Assembly (NCBI GenBank): GCA_032622095.1
Contig: CP136068.1
Span: 53,962,025-54,026,024, forward strand
Reading direction: 5' to 3'
Length of the DNA: 64,000 nucleotides
From: Siphonodentalium dalli
Lineage: Eukaryota; Mollusca; Scaphopoda; Gadilida; Siphonodentaliidae
Within the stretch, counting starts at the first letter, position 1; every line of letters starts with the position of its first letter. The notes below the pieces were generated by a model, which was given only the letters and a program-made list of their open reading frames with translations, ran no database searches and was not told the DNA's origin. Below, in pieces: positions 24,685 to 36,455 of the stretch. The position numbers and the translations under genes were made by a program.

Positions 24685-26550
24685 ACTGTCTTTTCTCGTA
24701 TATGAGGACGATGAGTTCCGAATGCACATAGGCAAGAACTAGGCGGTTTCCGTTAGGAAAGTGCGCTTACAGCGGACGTGAAGATACGAATGCCTTCATT
24801 TTCGTCATGATTGTATCGAATCGTTTTGTCACATAATCAGTGGATATGTGACAATAGACGAAGAGCCATGTCTTGGCCGGTTTCGGAAATATATTGGCAG
24901 TAGATGTGCGCAATATAAACGCTGCGCATGTAAGCTCGCTTTAGACATGTAACAATACAAATGCAGTCCTTTCTGATATTCTGCGCAATATAAATGTGTT
25001 GCATGTAACTGCGCATCATACACGAGTGAAAGCTATTTGGCAGAATATCGTTTTGATATATGTGGAAATAGAAGTTAGTGAGCCAAGTGATGGTCTCTAC
25101 TGGAAAGACTATTGGCAGTGAATCTGGAGCACGTGACAATATGTATTCTTTCTATTTCGCTGTTTGCCGTTATCATTCACTGATGAAACTGCAAAGTATG
25201 TCAGTATTGGGATGAAAACTGTTCACCATATGTAAGCATACTAGTAGTCAGTTCTGACAGCATACATGAGGCCCTGATACCATATGATTGTCATGTACAA
25301 TGTATGGAACTATTACGGCATGCAATACATTATTGCAAGCTCGCCCATGCCGAGGCATATTAGAGCCTACGGTAAGATGGCTTAGTGTCAGGCTACAAAG
25401 TTTTCACTTCATTGCAGTTGGTGAACAATAGTTCGTAGTAACCCAAACTGTACATACATGGATGTAAAGAATGCAAAACAATATTTAGAATGTCAGACAA
25501 CACATCAATTTGAAGTGTGGTTATATATGTGATAACGAATACCATCCCCCTGTTACGGAGTGTTAGAAACTATTGTACTGATGATACAATGAGTAATATG
25601 ATATTTAATCGTGATAGACAAGGCAGAATTTTCTAAATACCTTGAAGTCGATGTAATGTGTTATTACATTTGCCATGTGTCTAACAAGACCACGCGCTCA
25701 TACATACTGGCGGGTGTAGATTCGCAGGTATTGATCGTTAAAACAATGTTACAGATCGCTCAGTCGAAAGAAATGTGAATTGTCATCTGATAGTGATAAC
25801 AAGTACTATCTTTCGTATTTATTCATGTAAAGTATTACAAAGGAGGATATGGCTGTCCTGTGCAACTTTCTGCGAATTAACAGAGCAGTGCCATGTATGA
25901 TTTGGCAGTATACATTAGGATACAAAGCAACGGAACTTACGAAAGAACCGAAGCGAGTCGACGGAAACTTATGTAAAGTGAAACACGTGTAGCACGAAAT
26001 TAGGAGATATCGCATACCGTACTACATTGCGTCCTCAATTGTAAGTCATGATAGTCATCACGCCGTATGTGTGGCACAATATGCACTATGTGGTTTTGCC
26101 ACAAGTAAGCTATGTGCTTCTTTAGTCATTGTCAAGATGGCCATCTTAATTCCAATTGTTGGAAGATAAAGCCGTCTTGAGGAAAACAGAAAACACGGAA
26201 ACAAATTACGGATACAGTGAAACGAAAAAAGTTCCCGTTTCGGATGTGAGAAATATTAATTAACTATCGGGTACAATAAATTGCAAGTTTGTAATATCAA
26301 CAATAAATATTGAGTCGATAAACTCGCAACACAGAAAGATACAACCTTGAGAAAATAGAAACGATCCTGTCCTGGCGAGGAGGAATAAAAACTGACTAGA
26401 CAATAGATAGAATGCGGGTGTATTCATGCGAGACTAATCCGGACACGGGTGTGAGTGGGATCGGCACAGCAATAAAATTTTAACCCTCCTGATTGACACA
26501 AGGCCGGAGACGTAATCCATATAGTTCAGTTGAGGGCTTCTCCTTGGCGG

Positions 26551-28165
26551 AAAAAGGGGCATAACTCTGCCAAAAATGGTCGGACAGAACCCCAGTTCGA
26601 ACATGACCTGTGTTTTGGTGGGAGAAAGTAATATACCAAATTTGGATTCATTCCGATAAACTATACTAAAGTTATCATCCGGACAACAAATTTCAAGGAT
26701 TTTCTAAGTAAAAATACGTCAAATAAGGGGCATAACTCCGGTGAAAATTGGCGGGCGGAACCCAAATTCGAACTTGAACTTACTTTTCGGCTAATAAACC
26801 TACATACCAAATTTTATTAAATTTGGTTCACTCTAACTAAAGTTATCATCCGGAAACCAGGTTAACGGATGCCCGGACGGACAGACCAATACTATAATAC
26901 GGCCGTTTTTTCAAACGGGCGTATAAAAAGGGACATACCTCTGGTGAAAATTGCCGGGCGGAACCCCAATTCGAACTTGACCTGTGTTTTTCTGGGAGAA
27001 AGACACATACCAACTTTGGTTCAGATCAAATAATCCAAACTGGAGTTATCGGTCGGAAACCAAAAATGTTAACAGACGGTCAAATTCTAAGTCGAAAAAG
27101 GGCCGTAACTCATGTAAAAATTATTGGACGGAACTCATATTCGAACTTGGCCTGTATCTTTAGCTGGGAAATACACATACCAACTTTGGTTCAGATCAAA
27201 TAATCCAAATCTGGAGTTATCGGTCGGAAACCAAAAATGTTAACAGACGGTCAAAGTCTAAGTCGAAAAGGGGGCATAACTCTGGTGAAAATTGGCGGAC
27301 GGAACCAGAATTCGAACTTGACCTGTCTTTTCTGCTAGTAAACCCACATACCAAATTTAATTTAATTTAGTTCACTCTAACTAAAGTTATCATCCGGAAA
27401 CCTCGGACGGACGGACGCACGCACAGGCTGATTATAATAGTCCTCCGAACCTGTTGGGTCGGCGGACAAAAAGGGGCATAACTCTGGTGAAAATTGGCGG
27501 ACGGAACCAGAATTCGAACTTGACCTGTCTTTTCTGCTAGTAAACCCACATACCAAATTTAATTTAATTTGGTTCACTCTAACTAAAGTTATCATCCGGA
27601 AACCTCGGACGGACGCACGCACACACGGACGCACGCACAGGCTGATTATAATAGTCCTCCGAACCCGTTGGGTCGGCGGACAAAAAGGGGCATAACTCTG
27701 GTGAAAATTGGCGGACGGAACCAGAATTCGAACTTGACCTGTCTTTTCTGCTTGTAAACCCACATACCAAATTTAATTTAATTTGGTTCACTCTAACTAA
27801 AGTTATCATCCGGAAACCTCGGACGCACGGACAGACACACAGACATGCTGATTATAATAGTCCTCCGAACCCGTTGGGTAGGCGGACAAAAAGGGCCATA
27901 ACTCTCGCAAAAATAGGCGGAGCAGACCCATATTCGAACTTGACCTGTATTTTGGTCTGATAAACTCACCTATGAAATTTGCTTTTGATCTAATAACCGA
28001 AACTAAAGTTATCATCCGGAAATCATTTCCGGACAGCTCGACGGACGGACACCGGCTATTTTAATAGTCCCCCGAAGAAAACAAATTCGGGGGACAATAA
28101 CTCTGGACAGACGGACGCACGGACGGAGCTGATTACAATAGTCCCCCGAAAATAAATTTTACGGG
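26551..28165. repeat. GGGCATAACTC repeat family, right block
   Basis: Continuation of the block interrupted by A. From 27250 to 27895 it has three nearly identical units of 206-214 bp, differing mainly in the number of GGACGCACGCAC motifs and so recently amplified. The end shows GTCCCCCGAA...CGGGGGAC short hairpins (28068-28100, 28140-28165), probably the ends of the original element. Confidence 0.75.
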
Positions 28166-28224
28166 GGACAATTATGAGCCATGAGGAGCCAGAAGAGGAA
28201 AAAAATATGTGTAGAATAACTTAC

Positions 28225-28332
28225 TTGAGGTCCTTGTCACTGTGATCTATAGATATTGGTGGTGGTGCCAAGGGATAAAGGTCACGCTGGACCTGTGATG
28301 TCAATGTATTTGATGGCTGCACACACTTTTCT
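28225..28332 (-). CDS. NFX1: NFX1 exon: C-terminal tail
   Basis: 108 nt, acceptor caaatgttttccag, donor GACCTCAA|gtaagt. Reading after the split Arg codon gives EKCVQPSNTLTSQVQRDLYP and LAPPPISIDHSDKDLK, a proline-containing tail that follows the R3H core. The other two frames hit stops at once, and the phases (1 nt in, 2 nt out) match both neighbouring exons. The next intron is 10.6 kb and contains a hAT element and composite element A. Confidence 0.88.
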
Positions 28333-28560
28333 CTGGAAAACATTTGACAAATCATTTAATATTTCACCTCAGGTAGGAAAGATCTTTCGATAAACTGCCT
28401 TGTTTTTATTTCTGTACCTTTTCTCTTACAACCTACATACATGACACACTATATGGTTCTTAAACTTCAAGCTGAAGTCGGTGTATCGCATGGCAATAGT
28501 GTAATTTGAGTGTAATTTGCTGTTACCGGTTTGTCAATTTTTACGGTATAAAGTGTCTGT

Positions 28561-28765
28561 GTTGACCATGAATGCTTTGTCCCTGGTCACTATTACTGAT
28601 TTCAGTCTGAGTTGACTGTGAATGCATTGTCGTGGTCCCTGGTCACAATTACTGATTTCAGTCTGCATTGACTGTGAATGCATTGTCGTGGTCCCTGGTC
28701 ACAATTACTGGTTTCAGTCTGCATTGACTGTGAATGCATTGTCGTGGTCCCTTGTCACTGATTCA
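28561..28765. repeat. Tandem repeat, about 50-57-bp units, 4 copies
   Basis: TTGACTGTGAATGCATTGTC, GTGGTCCCTGGTCAC, AATTACTGATTTCAGTCTG in order. It lies in the NFX1 intron between 29537 and 28332. Confidence 0.8.
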
Positions 28766-28946
28766 AAACAAAATAGCTTTGGGTACATCTCTGAACTATA
28801 TAGTACATAGTGATATCGTCTTTACATCCGGCCAATGCATAATTGTTTGAGAACTTGAAAAATAGAATACCTGCGATGGCATTGAATGCATATTGAATGA
28901 AATTCCTGAATCACTAGCATAGTTACATGTATACAAATAGCATGGT

Positions 28947-29087
28947 GATTGGATATCCATGTGAGGCATTGTGCATTTGATTGGCTATCCATGTGATGCA
29001 TTTGGATTTGATTGGCTATCCATGTGCGGCATTGTGCATTTGACTGGCTATCCGTGTGAGGCATTGTGCATTTGATTTGGATTCCTA
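28947..29087. repeat. Tandem repeat, about 34-38-bp units, 4 copies
   Basis: GATTGGCTATCCATGTG, AGGCATTGTGCATTT repeated four times with small changes. Confidence 0.8.
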
Positions 29088-29536
29088 TCACGGACACATT
29101 CGTTATAACATACTAGTAAGTTTTACTGATTATTCTCTTGTGTTACTTCTCCCTCACCCTCTATCTCTCTTAGTATTTCTCACTGTTTATTCATCTACAA
29201 TGTATCCTAACCCTCCTGTTTACTTGTCATGTCTTTTGACCTGCCTTTCATTCATCTACACTATCACTGAACCCTCTGTTCATCCAATGGCAATATGCAC
29301 AGTAACTTTTATCTAACATTTATAAATGGCAGCCAAAAAAATGGTAATTTTTTTTTTAATTTAAGATAACAATCAGGAATACCTCTAGAATGAGAAATAA
29401 AATGAGCCTAAAAAGAACCCTTCAAAGTAGACAAACATGAATTAAAAAGTCAATCCAGTACATCCTACCCATGGGAGGCTTAAATAACTGGAAACTGATG
29501 ACTAACTTACAAACAGACTACAATTTTACAACATAC

Positions 29537-29682
29537 CTGTAAGCCATGACAACTACATTGCGCTTGGGCTCACTGTCATAGCTCTGAGTATCGCATCCAT
29601 ACAACTCTCCGAGCTCATGTATAACCTGCCTCTGTGTCCGATTCATTGGTTGGAATGCATGTGATTTATATTTCTGTTTCGA
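29537..29682 (-). CDS. NFX1: NFX1 exon: R3H core
   Basis: 146 nt, acceptor gctttaacattccag, donor GCTTACAG|gtatgt. It encodes [18 protein letters not shown], then [11 protein letters not shown] and [17 protein letters not shown]. The R-x3-H signature of the R3H domain is visible as RQVIH. HxFxPMNRxxR and the closing [12 protein letters not shown] are the family's hallmark residues. R3H domains bind single-stranded nucleic acids, and here the domain follows the NF-X1 fingers as in human NFX1 and fly shuttle craft. An upstream ATG at 29700 could extend the reading frame, but it lies in the acceptor tract and is not needed. Confidence 0.95.
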
Positions 29683-29988
29683 CTGGAATGTTAAAGCCAT
29701 ATGTTATGTTTGAGTCTGAAAACTATGTTGTATTTTCCCAAAATTGTTGATTTTCGACAATTCAAATCAACTGTGCAAAATTTTAAAGCAATGTATGTGC
29801 AGAGTGCATTGTGAACAGAAAATTCATAGAAGAAAAGACATCAATTAGAAGTGGCCAAGCATTTAGCAAAAATCTATGTTCCATCTCTGACATTAGTGAA
29901 ACCTAATGTCACATGACATTGAAAGCCATTAGAGATGGCATGCGATGTGCATGTTGCGAGCATCTAACATCAAATTAGAACAAAAAGA

Positions 29989-30804
29989 TGAAATTGTCAA
30001 TGACACTGTAGATCAACTTGGATGGGGGATAATTTCATGTGTTACAGTAAATTGAGCGATTAGGAATGCGAAAAGTTTAAATGTTTAAGTAATATTATAT
30101 CTCAACATGAAGCGATATATATAAAGTAAAATCCAAGACGGCTGCTGGTGGCCAAAATACATTTGATAGCTCCCATCTAGTGGTCACCCCGATGATCAAT
30201 ATGAAGTTCGGTGATAAACGAATGAGGGATGTGGTCTGAACGGTGTGCCAAAGGATTTAGTCATGCAAAGATGTTCATCAATGACATTCAGAAAAATTTG
30301 ATGGCTCCCATCTAGTGGTCACCGTACAAAGTTTGGTTATGTTTGAATGTGGTCTGTAGGGTGTGCAATAGGATTTAGTCATGCAAAGAGTAAAATACAA
30401 GATAGCCCATGGTGGCCATGTTTATCAACGAAATTTGTAAAATTTGTATGACTCCCATCTAGAGTTCGTCCTGAAGATCCATAGGAAGTTTGGTGATGAA
30501 TTTAGTCATACAAAGAGTAAAGTCCAAGATGGCTGCCGGCAGCCATGTTTTACATCGAAAAATGTTCACATCTAAAGGTGATCCAAAACATGCCTGTAAA
30601 TTTTCATAACAATTCTCCAATAAATGAGGGCAGCGGGATGTGCAGATGGATTCAAATTTGAAATCGAAGTTTGGTGACGATCGGATGAGAGATGTGACCT
30701 GTAGGGTGTGCTAACATAAATTGTTGCTGGACAGACAGACGGATGGATGATGGATGCCAAACCATGGCAGTAACTCAAACTTTACAAAGTAAAGTTGAGC
30801 TAAA
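29989..30804. mobile_element. Tandem-repeat element with AAGTTGAGCTAA end (copy 1)
   Basis: Begins ATGACACTGTAGATCAACTT and ends AAAGTTGAGCTAA, an inverted pair. The interior has about four units of 120-160 bp with CCAAGATGGCTGC, CGGCAGCCATGTTT, ACTCCCATCTAG, GATGTGGTCTGTAGGGTGTG and ATTTAGTCATGCAAAGAG. The last part has GGACAGACAGACGGATGG. A second copy is at 48033-56111, split by element C. No coding capacity. Confidence 0.7.
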
Positions 30805-30932
30805 AATGATTGGAGCTTCGTCATGAACGGTGTGTGCTGCAATTTAAGCATGAGAAGGAGTTTAACAACTTGCTCAACTCCTTCTCATGCTTAAATAGCA
30901 GCACACACCGTTCATTTTTAGCTCAACTTTAC
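30788..30932. repeat. Near-perfect palindrome at the end of the tandem-repeat element
   Basis: AAAGTTGAGCTAAAAATGA and the following TGAACGGTGTGTGCTGCAAT...AAGGAGTT are mirrored by AACTCCTTCTCATGCTTAAA and so on to TTTAGCTCAACTTT. Arms are about 60 bp with a 13-bp loop; the left arm has about 14 extra bases. The palindrome contains the terminus of the adjoining element. Confidence 0.8.
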
Positions 30933-31233
30933 TGTGTTTTAATTTGGCATTGCACACAATGTTTTTACTTGGCAGTTTCCAGTTTTCACAATAGCGGAGA
31001 AGACAAAGATACTGGAAATCAATCATGATATTTAATTAAACATGATGGTCACTTCAAATCAAATAACGCTACAAGGTCAGCGCATCTAAACAGTAATCTG
31101 AATGTAAAAGAAGCCTGCATTATGACATAAATAACCAACAACGAACTTGATGCTTTTTATAGATACCATTAATGCTGGCAACACACCATGCAGATGTCAT
31201 GACCCATGCATTGCAATGTTTAACAACATTTAC

Positions 31234-31300
31234 CTGTTTGGATGATTGTATGAGATCCAACAACACTTTTTCAACACTGGATACAAAGTGTGGGTTTTGT
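31234..31300 (-). CDS. NFX1: NFX1 exon: start of R3H domain
   Basis: 67 nt, acceptor ctgttttcag, donor AAACAG|gtaaat. The frame reads QNPHFVSSVEKVLLDLIQSS then KQ. This is the leading helix of the R3H region (FVxxVEKxLxxLI pattern). One base completes Lys with the previous exon, and it ends in phase 0, joining to [10 protein letters not shown] at 29682. The exon is short but supported on both sides by phase and by the order of the domain. Confidence 0.9.
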
Positions 31301-32297
31301 CTGAAAACAGAAACAGGAAAATGAATGAATTAATAGAGAATATTTGGATTGGGATCATAGTAGTTTCCCCTCGTCCTCACAGCAAGTATATATCGGTCCA
31401 CATAGATCAGACCTTCCATTTTGGAAAACTGACTCTGCACTGTGTTGAGTGCACATAGTTTAAACATTGCTCACACATCTTTCATAAACAGGATCATGAC
31501 ATACTATACATTTTTCACGAGGACTATAAATCGTGATAAAAAATGCAACTTTTATGCTAAGAATAGTATCATACAATGTTATGCAACTGAACGTGAACAA
31601 GTTTAGGCACAGTGAAAACTATTGAACTCTCAGCCTTCTATTCCAGAAAAATTAAATAAGGTAGAAATTTTAATTGGAATAGATCTGGAAATAGAAATTT
31701 AGCAATAAATAATCTTGTATTATTATTGAAACTTTATATATATGTTCTAAATATACCTTTAGCTAAAACGTTTCTAAGTCAAGAATATTATATATAAAAC
31801 AATGCATGTAAGTGGTCAAACACGATAATTAGTACATTTGTAAAGAAGTAGGACAGTGTCCGAATGCTTTTTTCTACTATTAATGTTGATTCAAGCTTTC
31901 AATTGTTTTTCCAAAAAATTAAATAAAAATCAATCTCATCCAGGATTGTAGTTCAAACCTTTCTTTCAAGAAGTTTATAAATGTTAAATATTGTCCTGAA
32001 ATAAAATTTTAATCATATATGTTGGTTTTTGATAGAAACAATAATTAATTTCCTAGTCATAGATTTTAAATGTAGACAAAGATTTGATATTCTACAAATT
32101 CTGGCTGTGACACTATCAATATATCAGAGTACATAATGTGTGAAGTATCTGCAATGTAAGTTTTTTGTAACTGCGACTTCCAGTGTCACAGGACAGAATA
32201 TTTTATGTTGAATTCTGATTATCTATGGGCATATCTGTTTATGTTCTCATCCGCTGTGAACCCATTATGTCCATGTAACCAATATACTGCATTATAT
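31301..32297. other. NFX1 intron sequence, nothing recognised
   Basis: AT-rich intron between 31300 and 32377. A 70-codon frame at 31246-31458 on plus overlaps the antisense of the real exon and is a shadow. Confidence 0.5.
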
Positions 32298-32350
32298 TCT
32301 CACTTGACATTATCTTTGAGGAATTGTGAATATAAAATTTTGCAATGATA
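32298..32350 (-). repeat. Duplicate of NFX1 exon end and donor (32377 exon)
   Basis: On the plus strand TTCTCACTTGACATTATCTTTG matches, with few changes, TTCTTACTTGGCATAATCTTTA at the true exon end, and GGAATTGTGAATATA continues in both. The copies are 73 bp apart. The copy keeps a GTGAGA donor on minus, but its frame is not needed by the gene model. Confidence 0.75.
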
Positions 32351-32376
32351 ACTAGTCTACCACAGTATATTCTTAC

Positions 32377-32517
32377 TTGGCATAATCTTTAAGGAATTGT
32401 GAATATATAATGTTGCCATGGCTTGTCAGCGGTGGCTTTCTATCTGGGTTGATATCCAGGGCTTCAGCAAACCTCCGATTTCTCTCAGCAACGGCACATA
32501 ATTCATCACAATCTAAT
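32377..32517 (-). CDS. NFX1: NFX1 exon: pre-R3H conserved block
   Basis: 141 nt, acceptor gtttgtattatag, donor TATGCCAA|gtaaga. It encodes LDCDELCAVAERNRRFAEAL followed by DINPDRKPPLT and FLKDYAK. The LxCxEECxxxERNxRxAEAL block is characteristic of NF-X1 proteins just ahead of the R3H domain. The first base completes a Gln codon, and the last two bases join A at 31300 to give Lys. The donor end (about 50 bp) has a second, diverged copy at 32298-32350 in the downstream intron, including a GTGAGA donor-like site. Confidence 0.93.
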
Positions 32518-33512
32518 CTATAATACAAACAAATGAAAGAGACATGGTCATTATTAATTATTCCAATAAGCTGAGGACTTAAATTATATATGTGATAAAC
32601 CCTTCGATTCTTGAATGAATTTTTTTAAACATACACCAGAATGGTTTAATAATCATTTGTAGGGATACTTTAATAATATGAGGCCTGTTTTATACGACAT
32701 GTAATACAAGTGTAACGTTAACTCGTCGTCAACACGAGTTTTTAACGTTTGATTTATATGACGTGTTAACTTTACATGTGTAATCTAGACTGGCGTCAAG
32801 GGACGTATTGATTATTCTTTCGCATCTAATTGTATTTATAACTATTTCTAAACACACTACGATTCTCACACACATTTACTACGCCAATCCGACTAACTCA
32901 AAAGGGAGTTAACCCATCGTAAACAAATAAAGTCATGTCGTCCGCTATAAATCTACAACATCTTGTCCTTCTAAAACTGTTACGGATGCGCGCTGAGCGT
33001 ACAACCAAACGCAATGGAATTCTTCTCATGCTTTTGCAAGAAATCAGTTATCAAAGTGTTAATTTAACTTAATATTTCTTGTGGTGATAAATGGCAAAAT
33101 ATCTGAATAATTGACATGTTTTGCATAAAGAACTACTACTGATAAGAATTACAAATAGCTTTTATTAGTCGTAAATTTTTCGACAAGTCCGAAAACCTTT
33201 TCGAAAAATTGACAACTACGAGTCTGTGGGAAAATTGTGTCGTTTAAACTCATAGCAAAAGTGATATAATTCTGTTTGCCATGATTATTTTGTTCTGAAT
33301 TATGTTGCTGTCAGGTCATAGTCAGCTGTAGGCTCGATGATTGCATGAAAAGCTTGCGTGCCCAAGCTTGGCTTATTGAGAACCGTAATCATAACTACGG
33401 ATATGGCAAAATGACAAATGATAGAAAGAACACAAATTCTAGTGACGTAGTACCCTATTCGTAACTGTTATCAGTAGTAGTCCATTAAGTGAAGAGATAG
33501 AAATGAACTAAC
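32518..33512. other. NFX1 intron, nothing recognised
   Basis: No repeat array or transposon end seen. GTTTTATACGACATG at about 32690 also occurs at 11763 in the TATAAAAC repeat region, a 15-bp identity of unknown meaning. Confidence 0.4.
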
Positions 33513-33602
33513 TGTCTCTTAGCAGACTTCTTGGCAGACAGCTGAGATATATCTACACTGCTACCATCACTCATTCCAAAAGCCATCTTCTGTATATTGC
33601 TC
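33513..33602 (-). CDS. NFX1: NFX1 exon: linker
   Basis: 90 nt, acceptor ttttcctccctcag, donor AAGAGACA|gttagt, a weaker donor than the other exons have. It encodes SNIQKMAFGMSDGSSVDISQ and LSAKKSAKR, a polar, lysine-rich segment with no fingers. It lies between the Cys-rich region and the conserved LDCDE block, the same position as the linker in relatives. Support comes mostly from matching phase on both sides and the correct order, because the sequence itself is poorly conserved. Confidence 0.85.
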
Positions 33603-34058
33603 CTGAGGGAGGAAAATAATAAAGATATGTAATATATCTGGAAATCAACATTTTAAATACTAGTTAAATAGTCCAGCTATGATTCTGTGATGCTGGTGTG
33701 TCCTGCTGATTTACTCCCAAAGTATGTCACATCTGGTCCCCTAGTCCTGCAGCTTTGCTGCGGTGTCAGTGGGGTTATTCTGACATAATAATAATATAAG
33801 GCCACTCGAAATCAAATTCCCGTTTCTCAGACTCACGTGCATGATTTTTGACGACATAAATTATATGGAATCTGTCAACTAACATTTATGGAACAAGATT
33901 AAAGTTTAGCAAGGGAAGCCTAACTATCTTAGTAGATAGTTTGTCGGTATGAGTTCTCGTAAGTTGCTTGTCAAGTATAAAACTTAGGAAATAAGTATTT
34001 GGTATACTAGCACTATGTTTATAGTTTAGTGGGTTTACTGATTTCGCTTGGGTTAAGC

Positions 34059-35487
34059 CAGGGTTTCCGCCAGGGGGGAATAAATGAGTCCGTATTGGAG
34101 AAACACATAACGCGATGGGACGACCATGGTTCGTCCTGTCGGGAGAAAATTTTGTTATTTGACAATTAAAAGTAGCCATTTCCTTGCACCTGAGTGTCCC
34201 ACAAAGCAATCCAAAGCTACGTATATTATGCAAGTCGATCATTTCCATGGGTGCATTAATTCTGTTGATGGTATACAAATAATTAATCATGTAATTACGT
34301 ACGTACATGTATAAGACTGCCGTCTGATTGAATACTATATAAATAATGAGCTACGAGTTACAGTGTTTACACATTTATAACTTACAATAAGATATAATGA
34401 ATATAAACACTAAAAAGCATCTACGCATTGACCAATAATACCACGCAAGGAGAATTGAATAAAGTATTTTTTAGAATTTCAAGTAGCGTCCGTGGAAATT
34501 AAACTGACAGGATTATGTACATGTACTCTGTCAATCGTAAAACTCTTTGTGCGCTGTGACGTCATACTGCAGGGTTTGTCTGGAGTATATTTTTATAGCA
34601 GCGAAATACGAATGGTAGCGAAGTCTTTCACTCGGAACGCGTATCTTGTTCAATAGTCTGTATAGGCCAACAACTGACGATCGACCGCAGCTATAGAACA
34701 GAGTTTTAGCCAACGTTTTATAAAATATAATTGAGTTTCGGCTGGAAATGTGAACATGTGCGTCGTTGACTGCTTGGGGACCCAGGCGGGACAACGAAAC
34801 TATTATTGACTGTACTTTGACTTTATCTCCATATTGGGGGGAGGGTATGTGTTTGTGTTTATCCTCCATGCGTGTAATATGGCTCAAATGAATGGTGTTG
34901 TCACTATGAATTCGCGCTATAACGACAGGACAGGTTCCTTATTATTGTGAAATAAATCACTTTGGGATTTTGTTTAGTATGCATGGCAATATACGCATAA
35001 TAATCAACACATGTAGAGAATCACATGTTTTTTTCAGGAACTTCACTGACATCGAACTCAAAACAAATGATAATACAGCAATAAGATAAATGATCAACAT
35101 TGAGTAGTTTCATCCACGAAAATCCCGTGCATAAAAATGTCCCGACTCAGCAATTGGGTGTTCTTTGATCCAATTATGTAATTGTACGATAGGACGGGGT
35201 CTTCGAGTCTGAGTAGTTTCATCCATGGAATCCCATGCACAAAAACATCCGTACTCAACAGTCCGCATTCTTTGATGTTACCGCGACATGTATTACGCTG
35301 TATCTAATGTCGCTGTTTGACCCGCTTTTTCACCAGTATTCTGTTTAACCCCCGAACTCCCATTGCAGCCGGAATTTTTTTACGACATATTTGCTACTGA
35401 CATTTGGTACATGCATGAATCAAACAGATCATCTGCGAGGGGAACGGGTCCGTGTGACGGACCCGCAGCCGGCCTGGCGGAAACCCT
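34059..35487. mobile_element. hAT-like nonautonomous element, 8-bp TSD GGTTAAGC
   Basis: Ends CAGGGTTTCCGCCAGG and CCTGGCGGAAACCCT, flanked by GGTTAAGC at 34051-34058 and 35488-35495. About 1.43 kb with no transposase. Inside, a unit of about 110 bp is duplicated at 35103-35280 (GAGTAGTTTCATCCA). It lies in the NFX1 intron between 35852 and 33602. CAGGG...CCCTG ends and an 8-bp target duplication are standard for hAT. Confidence 0.85.
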
Positions 35488-35851
35488 GGTTAAGCTCTTC
35501 AGGTGTTTGAACATTTATGGACGCCTCTTCGGGTAAAAATGGCCATGTGTAACAGAAGGTTAAACCCAGAGATTGCCGATTCAGAGGTGGAATGCTTCCT
35601 TGGTGGGTGCCCGAGAAATAAAAGAAATTAAATTACAAACCAGAAATTTTGCACGGTTTTTAATCATTTTTGGCCTGATAATTAAGAAATGAACTTTGCA
35701 TGGCATTATTTCTCTAAAATAATGGATAATGATTATTTCCATAGACAAAAAAACCAAGATAAACATTTGAAAATTATTTAATAACATCTGCATATTGGGC
35801 AAATGGGATAAATGAATGCTATATGATTTTTTTGTAAGACTGTATATATAC

Positions 35852-35940
35852 TTTTGGTATTGCTGATAGGTCTCGCTGTTGCCTCCGAGCAAACATTGAC
35901 TTGTCATGCTCCTCCTTCCGCAGGAACACTTAATTACCAC
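35852..35940 (-). CDS. NFX1: NFX1 exon: end of Cys-rich region
   Basis: 89 nt, acceptor tccattgttttag, donor CAATACCAAAA|gtatat. It encodes VVIKCSCGRRSMTSQCLLGG and then NSETYQQYQK. The KCxCGRR block closes the cysteine-rich region in the family. It starts in phase 0 after the exon at 42502 and leaves two bases that join G at 33602 to make Lys. Element B fills most of the intron between them. Confidence 0.9.
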
Positions 35941-36356
35941 CTAAAACAATGGAAAAAAGTAACAAATGCTCTTTCAGAATACCTGCGGTATTTTGTCAAC
36001 ATATCACCAATTAATTCAAGGTTGTGATCAAAACTATAGAGCCCTTCAAAATCGAGAAATTTAGTAGGTTGAATCAAATCTCGAATCAGTGCCATGGTTT
36101 CGATTATTGACTAAAGAAAATTTTGAATGATTTTTTAAATAATTCTGTTTTGTTAGTAAAATGAACTGTACATGCCATTTTACTGAAAAAATTATAATGG
36201 ACATGGTGTAAAAAAAAAAAAATTATTGATAAAATGGAGTGCATGAAATCAACAGCAAACTTTCTGTTAAGATAATCTATCAGATGATTTCATTTATGAA
36301 TTGTGTTAGAAATTACACAGCCTGGTCTATAGTCTCTAATTTTACAGAAGTGAAGA

Positions 36357-36455
36357 CACTATGGACACAAGTTGTTAACATATAACTCGGTGACCGGTTG
36401 TAAGAGACTATGGACACAAGTTGTTAACATATAACTCGGCGACCAGTTGTCCCCA
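36357..36455. repeat. Tandem duplication, about 50 bp
   Basis: ACTATGGACACAAGTTGTTA followed by ACATATAACTCGG and GACC-GTTGT occurs twice in a row, with two differences. Confidence 0.85.

Larger units (their letters stand above)
21661..26550 (+). mobile_element. Composite element A (hairpin-ended, three-tip architecture)
   Basis: 4.9 kb inserted in the GGGCATAACTC repeat; AAAAA flanks both sides (21656-21660, 26551-26555). The left module has tip AAGGGAAGCCCG-AACTGAACTATATGG and ends in its exact inverse, giving a perfect 61-bp inverted repeat at 21656-21716/21917-21977. A second direct tip CCGCCAAGGAGAAGCCCTCA begins at 21978 and is matched by the right end at 26531-26550. Beyond the tip, about 148 bp of the outer left end (21707-21855) is repeated inverted at 26384-26531. 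The body has 178-bp tandem units, a C tract and a donor-like palindrome but no transposase I recognise. Same family as B. Confidence 0.8.

Noticed and set aside
27377-28015. Overlapping minus-strand frames up to 128 codons in the GGGCATAACTC repeat
   Set aside because: They repeat with the 206-214-bp tandem units, occur in shifted frames, and include GGACGCACGCAC simple sequence; no conserved domain is visible.
28741-28775. Similarity of the 28561-28765 repeat to the donor end of the exon at 28225 (GGTCC(C)TTGTCACTG)
   Set aside because: Only about 15 bp match, no donor motif is present in the repeat units, and other units diverge exactly there. Not counted as a fourth donor duplication.
29682-29700. 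ATG at 29700 as a start codon for the R3H frame
   Set aside because: It falls in the intron just before a good CAG acceptor, and the phase joins perfectly to the upstream exon at 31234.
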